Shown one piece after another: positions 1-10,471 of a stretch of DNA of 64,000 nt. This DNA is from Cellulomonas wangsupingiae (GTDB lineage Bacteria; Actinomycetota; Actinomycetes; Actinomycetales; Cellulomonadaceae), in the NCBI RefSeq assembly GCF_024508275.1, contig NZ_CP101989.1:1612001-1676000 (forward strand), written 5' to 3'. Both the position numbers and the translations under genes were made by a program. Every line of letters begins with the position of its first letter. Positions within the stretch are counted from its first letter, which is position 1. The notes below the pieces were generated by a model. It saw nothing but the letters and a program-made list of their open reading frames with translations. It did no database searches and was not told where the DNA came from.

Positions 1-999
1 ACGCCGGACGTCGTGCACGTGCCCGAGGACCTCGCGGCGCCGCCGCTGGAGACGCCCGCGCCCACCGCCGGGCGCCTGCGCCGGCTGCGCGACCGGCTCG
101 CGCGGTCGGGGTCGCCGCTGGGGACCCGCCTGCTGGGCGTGCTCTCGCGCGACCACCTCACCGAGGACGACTGGGACGAGCTGGAGGAGACGCTCCTGCT
201 CGCCGACGTCGGCGCCGGCCCGACGGACGAGCTGATCGACGCGCTGCGCACCCGCGTGCGCGTGGAGGGTCTGCGGGACGGCGAGCAGGCCCGCGCGGTG
301 CTCCGCGAGCAGCTGCTGGCGCTCGTCGACCCGTCCCTCGACCGGACGCTGCGGACGACGCCGACCACGGGGGAGGACGGGCAGCGGCTGCCCGCCGTCG
401 TGCTGGTGGTCGGCGTCAACGGCACCGGCAAGACGACGACGGTCGGCAAGCTCGCCCGCGTCCTGGTCGCCGACGGCAGCAGCGTCGTCCTCGGTGCCGC
501 CGACACGTTCCGGGCCGCGGCCGCGGACCAGCTCCAGACATGGGGCTCGCGCGTGGGTGTGCCCACGGTGCGCTCGGACCGCGACGGCGCGGACCCGGCG
601 GCCGTGGCCTTCGACGCCGTGCGCACCGGCGTGACGGACGGTGCGGACGTCGTCCTGGTGGACACGGCCGGGCGGCTGCAGAACAAGGCCGGCCTGATGG
701 ACGAGCTCGGCAAGATCACGCGGGTCATCACGCGCACCGCACCGCTGTCCGAGGTGCTGCTCGTGCTCGACGCGACCACCGGGCAGAACGGGCTCAACCA
801 GGCGCGCGTCTTCGCCGAGGTGGCCGGCGTCACCGGCATCGTGCTGACCAAGCTCGACGGCACCGCCAAGGGCGGCATCGTCGTGGCGGTGCAGCGCGAG
901 CTCGGCGTGCCCGTCAAGCTCGTCGGCCTCGGCGAGGGGCCGGACGACCTGGCGCCGTTCGACCCCGAGGCGTTCGTCGACGGGCTGCTGCAGGGCTGA
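1..999 (+). CDS. ftsY: Signal recognition particle receptor FtsY (5' end cut by the window edge)
   Basis: FtsY is the membrane-associated GTPase that docks the SRP–ribosome complex at the Sec translocon. The NG domain is complete: P-loop GVNGTGKTTT (about 412–441), DTAGRL (about 661–678) and TKLDGTAKGG (about 847–876). The frame is open to base 1. A GTG at 13 would be a possible start, but actinobacterial FtsY usually has a longer N-terminal membrane-anchoring region, so I read the gene as starting upstream of the window. The G domain resembles that of Ffh (4702–6318), its GTPase partner, but the methionine-rich M domain is absent, which makes this the receptor. A strong hairpin follows the stop. 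Confidence 0.95.
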   Translation, partial: TPDVVHVPEDLAAPPLETPAPTAGRLRRLRDRLARSGSPLGTRLLGVLSRDHLTEDDWDELEETLLLADVGAGPTDELIDALRTRVRVEGLRDGEQARAVLREQLLALVDPSLDRTLRTTPTTGEDGQRLPAVVLVVGVNGTGKTTTVGKLARVLVADGSSVVLGAADTFRAAAADQLQTWGSRVGVPTVRSDRDGADPAAVAFDAVRTGVTDGADVVLVDTAGRLQNKAGLMDELGKITRVITRTAPLSEVLLVLDATTGQNGLNQARVFAEVAGVTGIVLTKLDGTAKGGIVVAVQRELGVPVKLVGLGEGPDDLAPFDPEAFVDGLLQG

Positions 1000-1017
1000 C
1001 CCGCCGGCCGGCGGAGC

Positions 1018-1060
1018 GACGCCGCGTCCCGGGCGTGCCCACGCACCGGGACGCGGCGTC
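1018..1060 (+). terminator. Terminator hairpin after ftsY
   Basis: GACGCCGCGTCCCGG (1018–1032) pairs perfectly with 1046–1060 (15 bp). The 13-nt loop can form a small inner stem. No T-run follows. It lies 19 bp after the ftsY stop and before the amtB control region, so it separates the two transcripts. Confidence 0.75.
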
Positions 1061-1086
1061 CTGCGCACTGGACATACGCCCAGCAC

Positions 1087-1133
1087 GAAACCCAACGTTT
1101 ACGCGGCGGGGTCGGCTGTCACACGTGCGTAAC
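1087..1133 (+). promoter_or_regulatory. GlnR-like half-boxes upstream of amtB
   Basis: Two pairs of 5-mers with 6-nt spacing match parts of the actinobacterial GlnR box (gTnAC-n6-GaAAC repeats). They are GAAAC-n6-TTTAC (1087–1102) and GTCAC-n6-GTAAC (1118–1133). Each pair has one mismatch to the family consensus, and they are separated by 15 bp instead of forming the continuous 44-bp box. Their place 80–126 bp before the amtB start suits nitrogen control, but binding is inferred. Confidence 0.45.
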
Positions 1134-1212
1134 CGGCGTGCCGGTCCTGCGAAACCACCTCGCTCCACAGTTGTCCCCGTCCGGCCGCCCGGCTGGCGAG
1201 GGGAGTGCAGAC

Positions 1213-2861
<1,649 letters not shown>

Positions 2862-2875
2862 GTCGCAGCCACCAC

Positions 2876-4672
2876 ATGACGACCGAGCGGCCGCCCGCGG
2901 GGGGCGCGGCCGGGTCGCCGCAGCAGCCGCAGGTCCCGTACCCCGCCGGGGTGCGGGACCTGCGTGCTGCCCGGCTCGACCTGGCCGCACGGATGATGGG
3001 TCCGGACAGCGACGGCGTGGCACGCCGCCGCGCGATCGCCGACCTCGTGGTCGGCGCGCTCGCGCGTCTCTGGACCGAGGCGACGGAGGGTCGCGACGTG
3101 CACGGCGTCGCGCTCGGCGTCGTGGGAAGCGTGGGCCGCGGCGACGCGAGCCCGGTGTCCGACCTCGACCTGCTGTTGGTGCACGAGGGCCGGGGCCGCT
3201 CGCCCGAGGAGCTCGCCGGGCTCGCCGAGCGCCTGTGGTACCCGATCTGGGACGCCGGCCTCGACCTCGACCACTCGGTGCGCTCGCTCGCCCAGTGCCG
3301 CCAGGTCGCGTCGAAGGACCTGCCGGCGGCGGTCGGCCTGCTCGAGCTGCAGCCCGTCGCGGGTGACGGCATGGTCGTCGCCCGCGCCACGTCGGCGCTG
3401 CTCGCGGACTGGCGGTCGGCGGCACGCCGCCGCCTGCCCGAGCTGCTCGCGTCGACGCGCCAGCGCGCGGACCGGCACGGTGAGCTCGCGTACCTCATCG
3501 AGCCCGACCTCAAGGAGGCGCGCGGCGGCATCAGGGACGCCGTCGTGCTGTCGGCCCTCGCGGCGACGTGGCTCACCGACCGGCCGCACGGCGCGGTCGA
3601 CCACGCGTACGCGCACCTGCTCGACGTGCGGGACGCCGTCCAGGTCGTGACCCGCCGCCACACGAACCGTCTGCTCCAGGCCGACCAGGACGAGGTCGCG
3701 GCGCTCGTCGGCTTCGACGACCGCGACGACCTGCTCGCGTCCATCGCCGAGGCCGGCCGTGTCATCTCCTACGCGCTGGACACGACGGCGCGCAACGCGC
3801 GCCAGGCGCTGCAGCGTCCCGCCCGGGCGCCCATGCTCGTGCGCGGGCGGCGCACGCCGCCCCGGCTGCGCACGATCGCCGAGGGCCTCGTGGAGCACGA
3901 CGGCGAGATCGTCCTGGCCGTCGACGCCCGTCCCGCCGAGGACCCCGTGCTGTCCCTGCGCGCCGCCGCGACGGCGACGCGCACGGGGCTGGTCCTGTCA
4001 CCCGTGACGGTCGCGAGCCTCGAGGCCACGCCACCGCTGCCGACCCCGTGGCCCCGTGCCGCCCGCCAGCAGCTGCTGCACCTGCTCGGCTCCGGCCCGG
4101 CGCAGGTGCCGGTGTGGGAGGCGCTGGACCTCGCGGGCGTGGCGACGACGTGGATCCCCGAGTGGGCGGGGGTGCGCAACCGCCCGCAGCGCTCCGCCAT
4201 CCACCGGCACACGGTGGACCGCCACCTCGTGGAGACCGTCGCGCGCGCGGGCCGTGACCGCCGTGCCGTCGAGGCGCCGGACACGCTGCTGCTCGCCGCG
4301 CTCCTGCACGACATCGGCAAGCGGGCCGGGGCGGGCGACCACTCGGTCGAGGGTGCCCGGATCGCCGGGCCGATCGTGGCGCGCATGGGCTTCGGGCCGC
4401 AGGTCGTCGCGGACGTGACGCGTCTGGTCCGGGAGCACCTCACGCTCGCGGAGCTCGCCACGACGGCCGACCCGCAGGACCCGGCGACCGTCACGCGGCT
4501 GCTCGACGCCGTGGACCACCGCGCGGACCTGCTGGTGCTGCTGCGCGCGCTCACGGAGGCGGACGCGTCCGCGGCGGGCCCGTCGGCGTGGACCGCGTGG
4601 CGCGCGCGGCTCGTCGACGACCTGGCCGCCCGGGCCGGCGGGGTGTTGGCGGGTACCCTGGGACGTCCGTAG
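2876..4672 (+). CDS. glnD: PII nucleotidyltransferase GlnD, lacking ACT domains
   Basis: Adds and removes a nucleotide on the PII T-loop tyrosine according to nitrogen status. The nucleotidyltransferase motif starts at G84-S85 with [16 protein letters not shown], including metal-binding Asp96 and Asp98. The HD hydrolase motif [15 protein letters not shown] carries His478-Asp479. The protein stops at residue 598, soon after the HD domain. GlnD proteins of enterobacteria and mycobacteria are about 800–890 residues and end in two glutamine-sensing ACT domains. Only 29 bp separate this stop from ffh, so no ACT region is hidden nearby. Third gene of amtB–glnK–glnD. Its activity may be insensitive to glutamine or use another sensor. 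Confidence 0.9.
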   Translation: MTTERPPAGGAAGSPQQPQVPYPAGVRDLRAARLDLAARMMGPDSDGVARRRAIADLVVGALARLWTEATEGRDVHGVALGVVGSVGRGDASPVSDLDLLLVHEGRGRSPEELAGLAERLWYPIWDAGLDLDHSVRSLAQCRQVASKDLPAAVGLLELQPVAGDGMVVARATSALLADWRSAARRRLPELLASTRQRADRHGELAYLIEPDLKEARGGIRDAVVLSALAATWLTDRPHGAVDHAYAHLLDVRDAVQVVTRRHTNRLLQADQDEVAALVGFDDRDDLLASIAEAGRVISYALDTTARNARQALQRPARAPMLVRGRRTPPRLRTIAEGLVEHDGEIVLAVDARPAEDPVLSLRAAATATRTGLVLSPVTVASLEATPPLPTPWPRAARQQLLHLLGSGPAQVPVWEALDLAGVATTWIPEWAGVRNRPQRSAIHRHTVDRHLVETVARAGRDRRAVEAPDTLLLAALLHDIGKRAGAGDHSVEGARIAGPIVARMGFGPQVVADVTRLVREHLTLAELATTADPQDPATVTRLLDAVDHRADLLVLLRALTEADASAAGPSAWTAWRARLVDDLAARAGGVLAGTLGRP

Positions 4673-4701
4673 CCGTCCCTCCGAGCATCCCGAGGCCCAG
4701 C

Positions 4702-6318
4702 TTGTTCGCCACCCTCTCCGACCGTCTCACGTCGACGTTCAAGAACCTGCGTGCGAAGGGTCGCCTGTCCGAGGCGGACATCGACGCGACGATCCGCGAG
4801 ATCCGCCGCGCGCTCCTCGACGCCGACGTCGCCGTCCCGGTCGTCCGGCAGTTCACCGGCGCCGTGCGCGAGCGCGCGCTGTCGGCCGAGGTGTCGGGCG
4901 CGCTGAACCCCGCGCAGCAGGTCGTCAAGATCGTCAACGACGAGCTCGTCGCGATCCTGGGCGGGCAGACGCGGAACCTCGCGTTCGCCAAGCAGCCGCC
5001 GACCGTGATCATGCTCGCCGGCCTCCAGGGCGCGGGCAAGACCACGCTCGCGGGCAAGCTGGCGCTGTGGCTGCGCGAGCAGGGGCACACGCCGCTCCTG
5101 GTCGCCGCCGACCTGCAGCGCCCCAACGCCGTCACGCAGCTGCAGGTCGTCGGTGAGCGCGCGGGCGTGCCCGTGTACGCGCCGCACCCCGGCAACCAGG
5201 GCGCCGACGACGTGCTGCCCACCGGCGCGGACCCCGTCGCGGTCGCGCGCTCCGGCCTGGAGACGGCACGGCAGAAGCAGCACGACGTGGTCGTCGTCGA
5301 CACGGCCGGCCGCCTCGGCGTCGACGCCGAGCTCATGGCGCAGGCGTCGGACATCCGTGCCGCCGTCGACCCGGACGAGGTCCTGTTCGTCGTCGACGCG
5401 ATGATCGGCCAGGACGCGGTCACGACCGCGCAGGCGTTCGCCGACGGCGTCGGGTTCACCGGCGTCGTGCTGTCCAAGCTCGACGGCGACGCGCGCGGTG
5501 GTGCGGCCCTGTCGATCGCGAGCGTCACCGGTCGTCCGATCATGTTCGCGTCCACGGGCGAGAAGCTCACCGACTTCGAGGTGTTCCACCCCGACCGCAT
5601 GGCGTCGCGGATCCTCGACATGGGCGACGTGCTCACGCTCATCGAGCAGGCCGAGAAGGCGTTCGACGCCGACGAGGCCGAGAAGATGGCCGGCAAGCTC
5701 GTCTCCGGCCAGGACTTCACGCTCGAGGACTTCCTCGTGCAGATGCAGCAGCTGAAGAACATGGGCTCGATCAAGAAGATGTTCGGGATGCTGCCGGGCA
5801 TGGGCCAGATGCGCGAGGCGCTGGAGAACTTCGACGAGCGGGAGGTCGACCGCATCGAGGCGATCATCCGCTCGATGACGCCCGGCGAGCGCCAGAACCC
5901 GAAGATCATCAACGGGTCGCGCCGCGCCCGCATCGCCCGCGGCTCGGGCACCACGACGAGCGAGATCAACCAGCTGCTCGAGCGCTTCGAGGGCGCCCGC
6001 AAGATGATGCGCCAGATGGCCAAGGGCGGCGGCATGCCCGGCGGGATGCCCGGCATGGGCAACCTGCCCGGCATGGGGGGCAAGAAGTCGCGCGGCAAGC
6101 AGGCGCCCGCCAAGCGCGCCAAGGGCGCACGGTCGGGCAACCCCGCCAAGCGCGCGGAGCAGGAGCGCGCGGCGGCGGCACGTGCCGCCGGCGAGGGGCC
6201 CGCGGCGCCTGCGGGATCGGCGTTCGGCCTCGCCGGCCGGGACGCGGCCGCCGACCCGGCGGCGTTCGACCCGACGGACCTGCCGGCGGGCCTGGGTGAC
6301 CTGTTCAAGGGCCGCTGA
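4702..6318 (+). CDS. ffh: Signal recognition particle protein Ffh
   Basis: 538-residue SRP54 homologue. It binds 4.5S RNA and signal peptides at the ribosome and pairs with FtsY. The N-domain starts FATLSDRLTSTFKNLRAKG. The GTPase motifs are GLQGAGKTTLAGKLA, DTAGRLGVDAELM and SKLDGDARGG. The C-terminal M domain is methionine-rich (KMMRQMAKGGGMPGGMPGMG) and ends in a Lys/Ala-rich tail. I take TTG 4702 as the start because family homology begins exactly there, and the sequence ahead of it is glnD and a short spacer. The next gene starts 7 bp after the stop. Confidence 0.95.
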   Translation: MFATLSDRLTSTFKNLRAKGRLSEADIDATIREIRRALLDADVAVPVVRQFTGAVRERALSAEVSGALNPAQQVVKIVNDELVAILGGQTRNLAFAKQPPTVIMLAGLQGAGKTTLAGKLALWLREQGHTPLLVAADLQRPNAVTQLQVVGERAGVPVYAPHPGNQGADDVLPTGADPVAVARSGLETARQKQHDVVVVDTAGRLGVDAELMAQASDIRAAVDPDEVLFVVDAMIGQDAVTTAQAFADGVGFTGVVLSKLDGDARGGAALSIASVTGRPIMFASTGEKLTDFEVFHPDRMASRILDMGDVLTLIEQAEKAFDADEAEKMAGKLVSGQDFTLEDFLVQMQQLKNMGSIKKMFGMLPGMGQMREALENFDEREVDRIEAIIRSMTPGERQNPKIINGSRRARIARGSGTTTSEINQLLERFEGARKMMRQMAKGGGMPGGMPGMGNLPGMGGKKSRGKQAPAKRAKGARSGNPAKRAEQERAAAARAAGEGPAAPAGSAFGLAGRDAAADPAAFDPTDLPAGLGDLFKGR

Positions 6319-6324
6319 CCCCGC

Positions 6325-7413
6325 GTGATCACCCACCTGCGCGGCACGGTCGTCGTCGACGACGAGCAGGAGGTGGGCGAGGCCTGGGTCGTGGGTGACC
6401 GGCTCACGCTCGAGCGGCCCGCCGGCGTGCCCGACGTCGTGCTGCAGGGCTGGGTGCTGCCCGGCCTGGTCGACGTGCACTGCCACGTCGGCCTGGCCGC
6501 CGACGGGCCCGTGGACGACGCGACCGCCGAGGCGCAGGCGCTGGCCGACCGCGACGCCGGCGTCCTGCTCGTGCGCGACGCGGGCTCACCCGCCGACACG
6601 CGGTGGGTGGACGGTCGGCCCGACCTGCCGCGGCTCCTGCGGGCCGGCCGGCACCTCGCCCTGCCGAAGCGCTACCTGCGCCACTACGGGCGCGAGCTGG
6701 CCGACCCGTCGCAGCTGCCGCAGGCGGTGCGGCAGGAGGCGGCCCGCGGCGACGGCTGGGTGAAGGTCGTCGCCGACTGGATCGACCGTGGCCTGGGTGC
6801 CGACGGCGACCTGCGACCGCTGTGGCCGGCCGACGTGCTCGCGGCCGCCGTCGCCGCGGCGCACGAAGCGGGCGCCCGCGTCACGGCCCACACGTTCAGC
6901 CACGAGGCGCTCGACGGCCTGCTGGACGCGGGGGTCGACTGCCTCGAGCACGCGACCGGGGCGACGCGCGAGCACATCGAGCGGATCGCGGCGGCGGGCG
7001 TGCCGGTGACGGCGACGCTGCTGCAGGTCGGGCAGTTCGAGGCGATCGCGGCGCAGGGCGAGGCCCGGTACCCGCGGTTCGCGGCCCGCATGCGCGCGAT
7101 GCACGCCCGCCGGTACGACCACGTGCGCGACCTGCACGACGCGGGCGTCCGGGTCCTGGTCGGCACCGACGCCGGGGGCACGATCGGGCACGGGCGCATC
7201 GCCGACGAGGCCGCGGAGATGGCCAGGGCCGGGATCCCGGTGCGCGACGTGGTCGCGGCCGCGTCGTGGCGGACCCGGGCGTGGCTGGGGGTGCCCGGCG
7301 TCGCGGAGGGCGCGAGCGCGGACGTGGTCGTCTACGCGACGGATCCGCGCACGGACGTCGCCGCGCTGGTCACCCCGCGGGCCGTGGTGCTGCGCGGGGT
7401 GCGGGTGCGCTGA
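6325..7413 (+). CDS. Amidohydrolase family protein
   Basis: 362-residue TIM-barrel metal hydrolase. Metal-ligand motifs in order are HCHVG near residue 52, the lysine-containing GWVKVVADW, HTFSHEALDGL, a histidine in CLEHATG, and GTDAGGTIGHGRI with the final aspartate. The β-sandwich at the ends (RGTVVVDDEQEVGEA; SADVVVYATDPRTD) is typical of the imidazolonepropionase-like and prolidase-like amidohydrolases. The substrate cannot be told from sequence. The GTG start lies 7 bp after ffh, so it is probably cotranscribed with ffh. No signal peptide is seen, so it should be cytoplasmic. Confidence 0.85.
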   Translation: MITHLRGTVVVDDEQEVGEAWVVGDRLTLERPAGVPDVVLQGWVLPGLVDVHCHVGLAADGPVDDATAEAQALADRDAGVLLVRDAGSPADTRWVDGRPDLPRLLRAGRHLALPKRYLRHYGRELADPSQLPQAVRQEAARGDGWVKVVADWIDRGLGADGDLRPLWPADVLAAAVAAAHEAGARVTAHTFSHEALDGLLDAGVDCLEHATGATREHIERIAAAGVPVTATLLQVGQFEAIAAQGEARYPRFAARMRAMHARRYDHVRDLHDAGVRVLVGTDAGGTIGHGRIADEAAEMARAGIPVRDVVAAASWRTRAWLGVPGVAEGASADVVVYATDPRTDVAALVTPRAVVLRGVRVR

Positions 7414-7463
7414 CCCCGCAGTCACAAGGCCCGTCACGCCGGCGGTGCCGCGCAGCGGGCTGG

Positions 7464-7492
7464 TTGGTCCGCCCTCGTGCGTCTGGCACAAT
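7464..7492 (+). promoter_or_regulatory. Candidate promoter of rpsP–khpA
   Basis: TTGGTC (7464–7469), 17-bp spacer, CACAAT (7487–7492), about 130 bp before the rpsP start. The match to the housekeeping sigma consensus is partial but correctly spaced. It sits in the 210-bp gap between the amidohydrolase and rpsP genes, which otherwise holds nothing I can name. Confidence 0.5.
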
Positions 7493-7623
7493 GGTCCGCT
7501 GTACTCGGTCCGACGCAGCCCCTCTACCTGCCCGGTGCCGTGTCCTTCGGCCTGACCGGCGCGCTCACCCCACGGGCAAGCGCCGCGAGGCCACCCCAGC
7601 AGACATCAGGAGAACACCACCTC

Positions 7624-8052
7624 GTGGCTACGAAGATCCGTCTCAAGCGCATCGGCAAGATCCATGCGCCGTACTACCGCATCGTCGTCGCCGACTCGCG
7701 CACCAAGCGCGACGGTCGCGTGATCGAGGAGATCGGCAAGTACCACCCCACCGAGGAGCCCTCGCTCATCGAGATCACCTCGGAGCGGGCGCAGTACTGG
7801 CTCGGTGTCGGCGCGCAGCCGTCCGAGCAGGTCCTCGTCCTGCTGAAGATCACGGGTGACTGGCAGAAGTTCAAGGGCCTGCCGGGTGCCGAGGGCACGC
7901 TGCGGACCAAGGCCCCCAAGGCCGACCCGAAGGCCGCCGTCGAGGCCGCCGCGCTGGACGCCGAGAAGGTCAAGGCGAAGGCGTCGGAGAAGAAGGCCGC
8001 CACGTCGGAGCCCGCCGAGGCGTCGGCTCCCGCCGAGGACGAGCAGGCCTGA
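7624..8052 (+). CDS. rpsP: 30S ribosomal protein S16
   Basis: 142-residue S16 of the small subunit. The conserved core [40 protein letters not shown] is followed by an Ala/Lys/Glu-rich C-terminal extension typical of actinobacteria. GTG 7624 is chosen because AGGAGA (7608–7613) lies 10 bases upstream and the family begins there. The frame stays open further upstream but without homology. The stop overlaps the khpA ATG by one base, so the two are translationally coupled. Confidence 0.96.
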   Translation: MATKIRLKRIGKIHAPYYRIVVADSRTKRDGRVIEEIGKYHPTEEPSLIEITSERAQYWLGVGAQPSEQVLVLLKITGDWQKFKGLPGAEGTLRTKAPKADPKAAVEAAALDAEKVKAKASEKKAATSEPAEASAPAEDEQA

Positions 8053-8291
8053 TGCTCGCCGACGCGCTCGAGCACCTGGTGCGCGGCATCGTCGACCACC
8101 CGGACGACGTGCACGTGCGTGCCTCGTCCCTGCGCCGCGGCGAGATGCTCGAGGTGCGCGTGCACCCCGAGGACCTCGGCCGCGTCATCGGTCGCGGCGG
8201 CCGCACCGCCCGCGCGCTGCGCACGGTGGTCGGGGCGCTGTCGCCCGACGGTGCCGTGCGCGTCGACGTCGTGGACGTCGACCGGCGCTGA
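8052..8291 (+). CDS. khpA: KH-domain RNA-binding protein KhpA (YlqC family)
   Basis: 79-residue single type-II KH domain protein. The nucleic-acid-binding loop is VIGRGGRTARALRTVV, close to the GxxG signature. It is encoded between S16 and RimM as in most Gram-positive bacteria. In streptococci KhpA acts with KhpB as an RNA chaperone affecting division (family knowledge). ATG 8052 overlaps the rpsP stop. A strong terminator follows 24 bp after the stop. Confidence 0.9.
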   Translation: MLADALEHLVRGIVDHPDDVHVRASSLRRGEMLEVRVHPEDLGRVIGRGGRTARALRTVVGALSPDGAVRVDVVDVDRR

Positions 8292-8315
8292 GCCGGGCAC
8301 GCCAACCGAGCCGTG

Positions 8316-8347
8316 GACGGCCCGGTCCCTCGCGGGACCGGGCCGTC
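8316..8347 (+). terminator. Terminator hairpin after khpA
   Basis: GACGGCCCGGTCCC (8316–8329) and its perfect 14-bp complement (8334–8347) flank a TCGC loop. No T-run follows. It ends the rpsP–khpA unit, so rimM needs its own promoter or readthrough. A second small hairpin, CCCCGA-CACG-TCGGGG (8353–8368), runs into the rimM ribosome-binding site. Confidence 0.75.
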
Positions 8348-8380
8348 GTCGTCCCCGACACGTCGGGGGAGGGAGTGACC

Positions 8381-8947
8381 ATGCTGCTGACCGTCGCCCG
8401 TATCGGACGCCCGCACGGGCTGCGCGGAGAGGTCGCCCTCGACGTGCGCACCGACGTGCCCGAGCTGCGGTTCGTGGTGGGTGCGCGCTTCGCCACCGAG
8501 CCCGCGGCCGCCGGGCCGCTGGAGATCACCCACCTGCGCGAGTCGCAGGGGCGTTGGTACGCCACGTTCGCGCAGGCGGGCGACCGCACGGCCGCCGAGA
8601 CGCTGCGCGGCGTCTCGTTGCTCGTCGAGAGCGACGAGGACCCGGCCGACGACGACGGCTGGTACCCCCACGAGCTCGTCGGGCTGCGGGCGGAGCACGC
8701 GGCGGACGGCCGGGTCCTGGGCGAGGTCGTCGGGCTCGAGCACCTGCCGGCGCACGACGTCCTCGTCCTGCGCGAGCCGGACGGCGCACGGACCCTCGTC
8801 CCGTTCGTCGAGGCCATCGTGCCCGTCGTGGACGTCGCCGCCGGACGCGTCGTGCTCGACCCGCCGGGCGGGCTGCTGGCCGCCGACGCCGCGAACCTCG
8901 TGGTGAGCGACGAGACGCGCGGCGACGACGCCGGGACCGGGGCCTGA
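8381..8947 (+). CDS. rimM: Ribosome maturation factor RimM
   Basis: 188-residue 16S rRNA processing factor that binds S19 during 30S head assembly. The N-terminal RimM barrel starts MLLTVARIGRPHGLRGEVAL. The C-terminal PRC barrel contains WYPHELVGL and LVPFVEAIVPVVD. ATG 8381 follows the purine-rich GGGGGAGGGAG (8365–8375). The trmD start lies 3 bp after the stop, so the two are coupled as in most bacteria. Confidence 0.94.
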   Translation: MLLTVARIGRPHGLRGEVALDVRTDVPELRFVVGARFATEPAAAGPLEITHLRESQGRWYATFAQAGDRTAAETLRGVSLLVESDEDPADDDGWYPHELVGLRAEHAADGRVLGEVVGLEHLPAHDVLVLREPDGARTLVPFVEAIVPVVDVAAGRVVLDPPGGLLAADAANLVVSDETRGDDAGTGA

Positions 8948-8950
8948 GCC

Positions 8951-9757
8951 GTGCGCGTCGACGTCGTCTCGATCTTCCCGGAGTACCTGGCGCCGCTGGA
9001 GCTCTCGCTGGTGGGCAAGGCGCGGGCGGCCGGCCTGCTGGACCTGCGCGTCCACGACCTGCGCGCGTGGACGGACGACCGGCACCGCACGGTCGACGAC
9101 ACGCCCTTCGGCGGGGGCGCCGGCATGGTCATGCGTCCCGACGTCTGGGGGCGCGCGCTCGACGACGTCCTGACGCCCGAGGCGCACCTCCTCGTCCCCT
9201 CGCCCGCCGGTGCGCCGTTCACGCAGCGCACCGCGGAGGCGCTGGCGCTCGAGGAGCACCTGGTCGTGGCGTGCGGCCGGTACGAGGGCATCGACGCGCG
9301 GGTCGCGGAGCACTACGCGTCCCGCGGGCGCGTCACCGAGGTCTCGCTGGGCGACTACGTCCTCAACGGCGGCGAGGTGGCCGCGCTCGTCGTGGTCGAG
9401 GCGGTCGCGCGCCTCCTGCCCGGCGTGGTCGGCAACCCCGCGTCGCTCGTCGAGGAGTCGCACGGGGCGGCTGGGCTGCTCGAGTACCCCGTCTACACCA
9501 AGCCCGCGTCCTGGCAGGGCCACGACGTGCCGGACGTGCTCCTCTCGGGCCACCACGCGCGGATCGAGCGGTGGCGTCGCGACGAGGCGCTGCGCCGCAC
9601 GGCCGACCGTCGGCCGGACCTGCTCGCGGACCTCGACGTCGCACAGCTGGACCGGCACGACCGGCAGGTGCTGGCCGCCTCGGGGTGGGAGGTCGTCGAC
9701 GGGCGGCTGTGCCGGGTCCCGGCGATTCGGTCTGCTGACGGGCCTGTGGCAGACTGA
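8951..9757 (+). CDS. trmD: tRNA (guanine-N1)-methyltransferase TrmD
   Basis: 268-residue SPOUT-class enzyme forming m1G37 in tRNAs with G36, which prevents +1 frameshifting. Signatures are [31 protein letters not shown], the trefoil-knot AdoMet site [10 protein letters not shown] and [18 protein letters not shown] 8951 fits the family N-terminus. The C-terminus overlaps the candidate rplS promoter. Confidence 0.95.
   Translation: MRVDVVSIFPEYLAPLELSLVGKARAAGLLDLRVHDLRAWTDDRHRTVDDTPFGGGAGMVMRPDVWGRALDDVLTPEAHLLVPSPAGAPFTQRTAEALALEEHLVVACGRYEGIDARVAEHYASRGRVTEVSLGDYVLNGGEVAALVVVEAVARLLPGVVGNPASLVEESHGAAGLLEYPVYTKPASWQGHDVPDVLLSGHHARIERWRRDEALRRTADRRPDLLADLDVAQLDRHDRQVLAASGWEVVDGRLCRVPAIRSADGPVAD
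9726..9755 (+). promoter_or_regulatory. Candidate rplS promoter
   Basis: TTCGGT (9726–9731), 18-bp spacer, CAGACT (9750–9755), inside the end of trmD. It would give a leader of about 190 nt ahead of rplS, rich in complementary segments. Only the spacing and the -10-like hexamer support it. Confidence 0.35.
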
Positions 9758-9878
9758 CTCCTCGGTGTGCGTCCGCCGCCTCTCTGCCGCAGGGGAGAGC
9801 GCCCGTGACGCGCGGACCGGAACGGCCCTCGCGGTCGTCCTCCCGGTCCGGACCGAACGAGACCCGAACCACGGGCGT

Positions 9879-9943
9879 CCGCCCTGCCCCGGCAGCGCGT
9901 GCGCCCGTCGATCACGTTCCTGACCTGCGGCAGGGCGGGGAAG
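9879..9943 (+). promoter_or_regulatory. Structured rplS leader that can mask the ribosome-binding site
   Basis: CCGCCCTGCC (9879–9888) is perfectly complementary to GGCAGGGCGG (9929–9938). The 3' arm runs directly into GGGGAAG (9937–9943), the Shine-Dalgarno region for ATG 9953. The 5' arm can instead pair locally (GGGC 9873–9876 with GCCC 9881–9884), so two alternative folds exist. This resembles ribosomal-protein autoregulatory leaders. No function is shown. Confidence 0.5.
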
Positions 9944-9952
9944 CGACACCAC

Positions 9953-10318
9953 ATGCAGACGCTCGACGCGGTCGACGCAGCATCGCTGCGGCACGACCAC
10001 CCGGACTTCCGGCCCGGCGACACCCTCAAGGTCAACGTGAAGGTCGTCGAGGGCAACCGCTCCCGCATCCAGGCGTTCCAGGGCGTCGTCATCGCCCGCC
10101 AGGGTGCCGGCGTGCGTGAGACGTTCACGATCCGCAAGATCAGCTTCGGTGTCGGCGTCGAGCGGACGTTCCCGCTGCACACGCCGTCGCTCGACTCGAT
10201 CGAGGTCGTGACGCGCGGTGACGTGCGGCGCGCGAAGCTGTACTACCTGCGCGCGCTGCGCGGCAAGAAGGCGAAGATCAAGGAGAAGCGCGAGAACACT
10301 CCGGCCAAGAAGGGCTGA
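9953..10318 (+). CDS. rplS: 50S ribosomal protein L19
   Basis: 121-residue large-subunit protein at the 30S/50S interface. The core includes [50 protein letters not shown] and [22 protein letters not shown] 9953 ([11 protein letters not shown]) matches the family start and follows a G-rich ribosome-binding site. Upstream in-frame codons have no homology. A terminator hairpin lies 24 bp after the stop, so L19 is probably made from its own short transcript with a long structured leader. Confidence 0.96.
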   Translation: MQTLDAVDAASLRHDHPDFRPGDTLKVNVKVVEGNRSRIQAFQGVVIARQGAGVRETFTIRKISFGVGVERTFPLHTPSLDSIEVVTRGDVRRAKLYYLRALRGKKAKIKEKRENTPAKKG

Positions 10319-10342
10319 GCAGCGGTCTCCCGGCACGTCCGC

Positions 10343-10374
10343 GGCGGGCGGTCACCCTCGGGTGGCCGCCCGCC
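10343..10374 (+). terminator. Terminator hairpin after rplS
   Basis: A 14-bp stem, GGCGGGCGGTCACC (10343–10356) with 10361–10374, contains one G·T wobble and a CTCG loop. No T-run follows. It separates rplS from lepB. Confidence 0.7.
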
Positions 10375-10471
10375 GTCGCGCACCCACGAGGGGCGTCCAG
10401 CCGACGTCCAGGTCGGTCTCGCGACGTGGCTCGGCGACCCGCATGGCGCGCGTCCGTGCCAGAGTGTGACG

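Noticed and set aside
3769..6486. Long minus-strand frame opposite glnD and ffh
   Set aside because: Shadow of two core genes, without motifs or ribosome-binding site.
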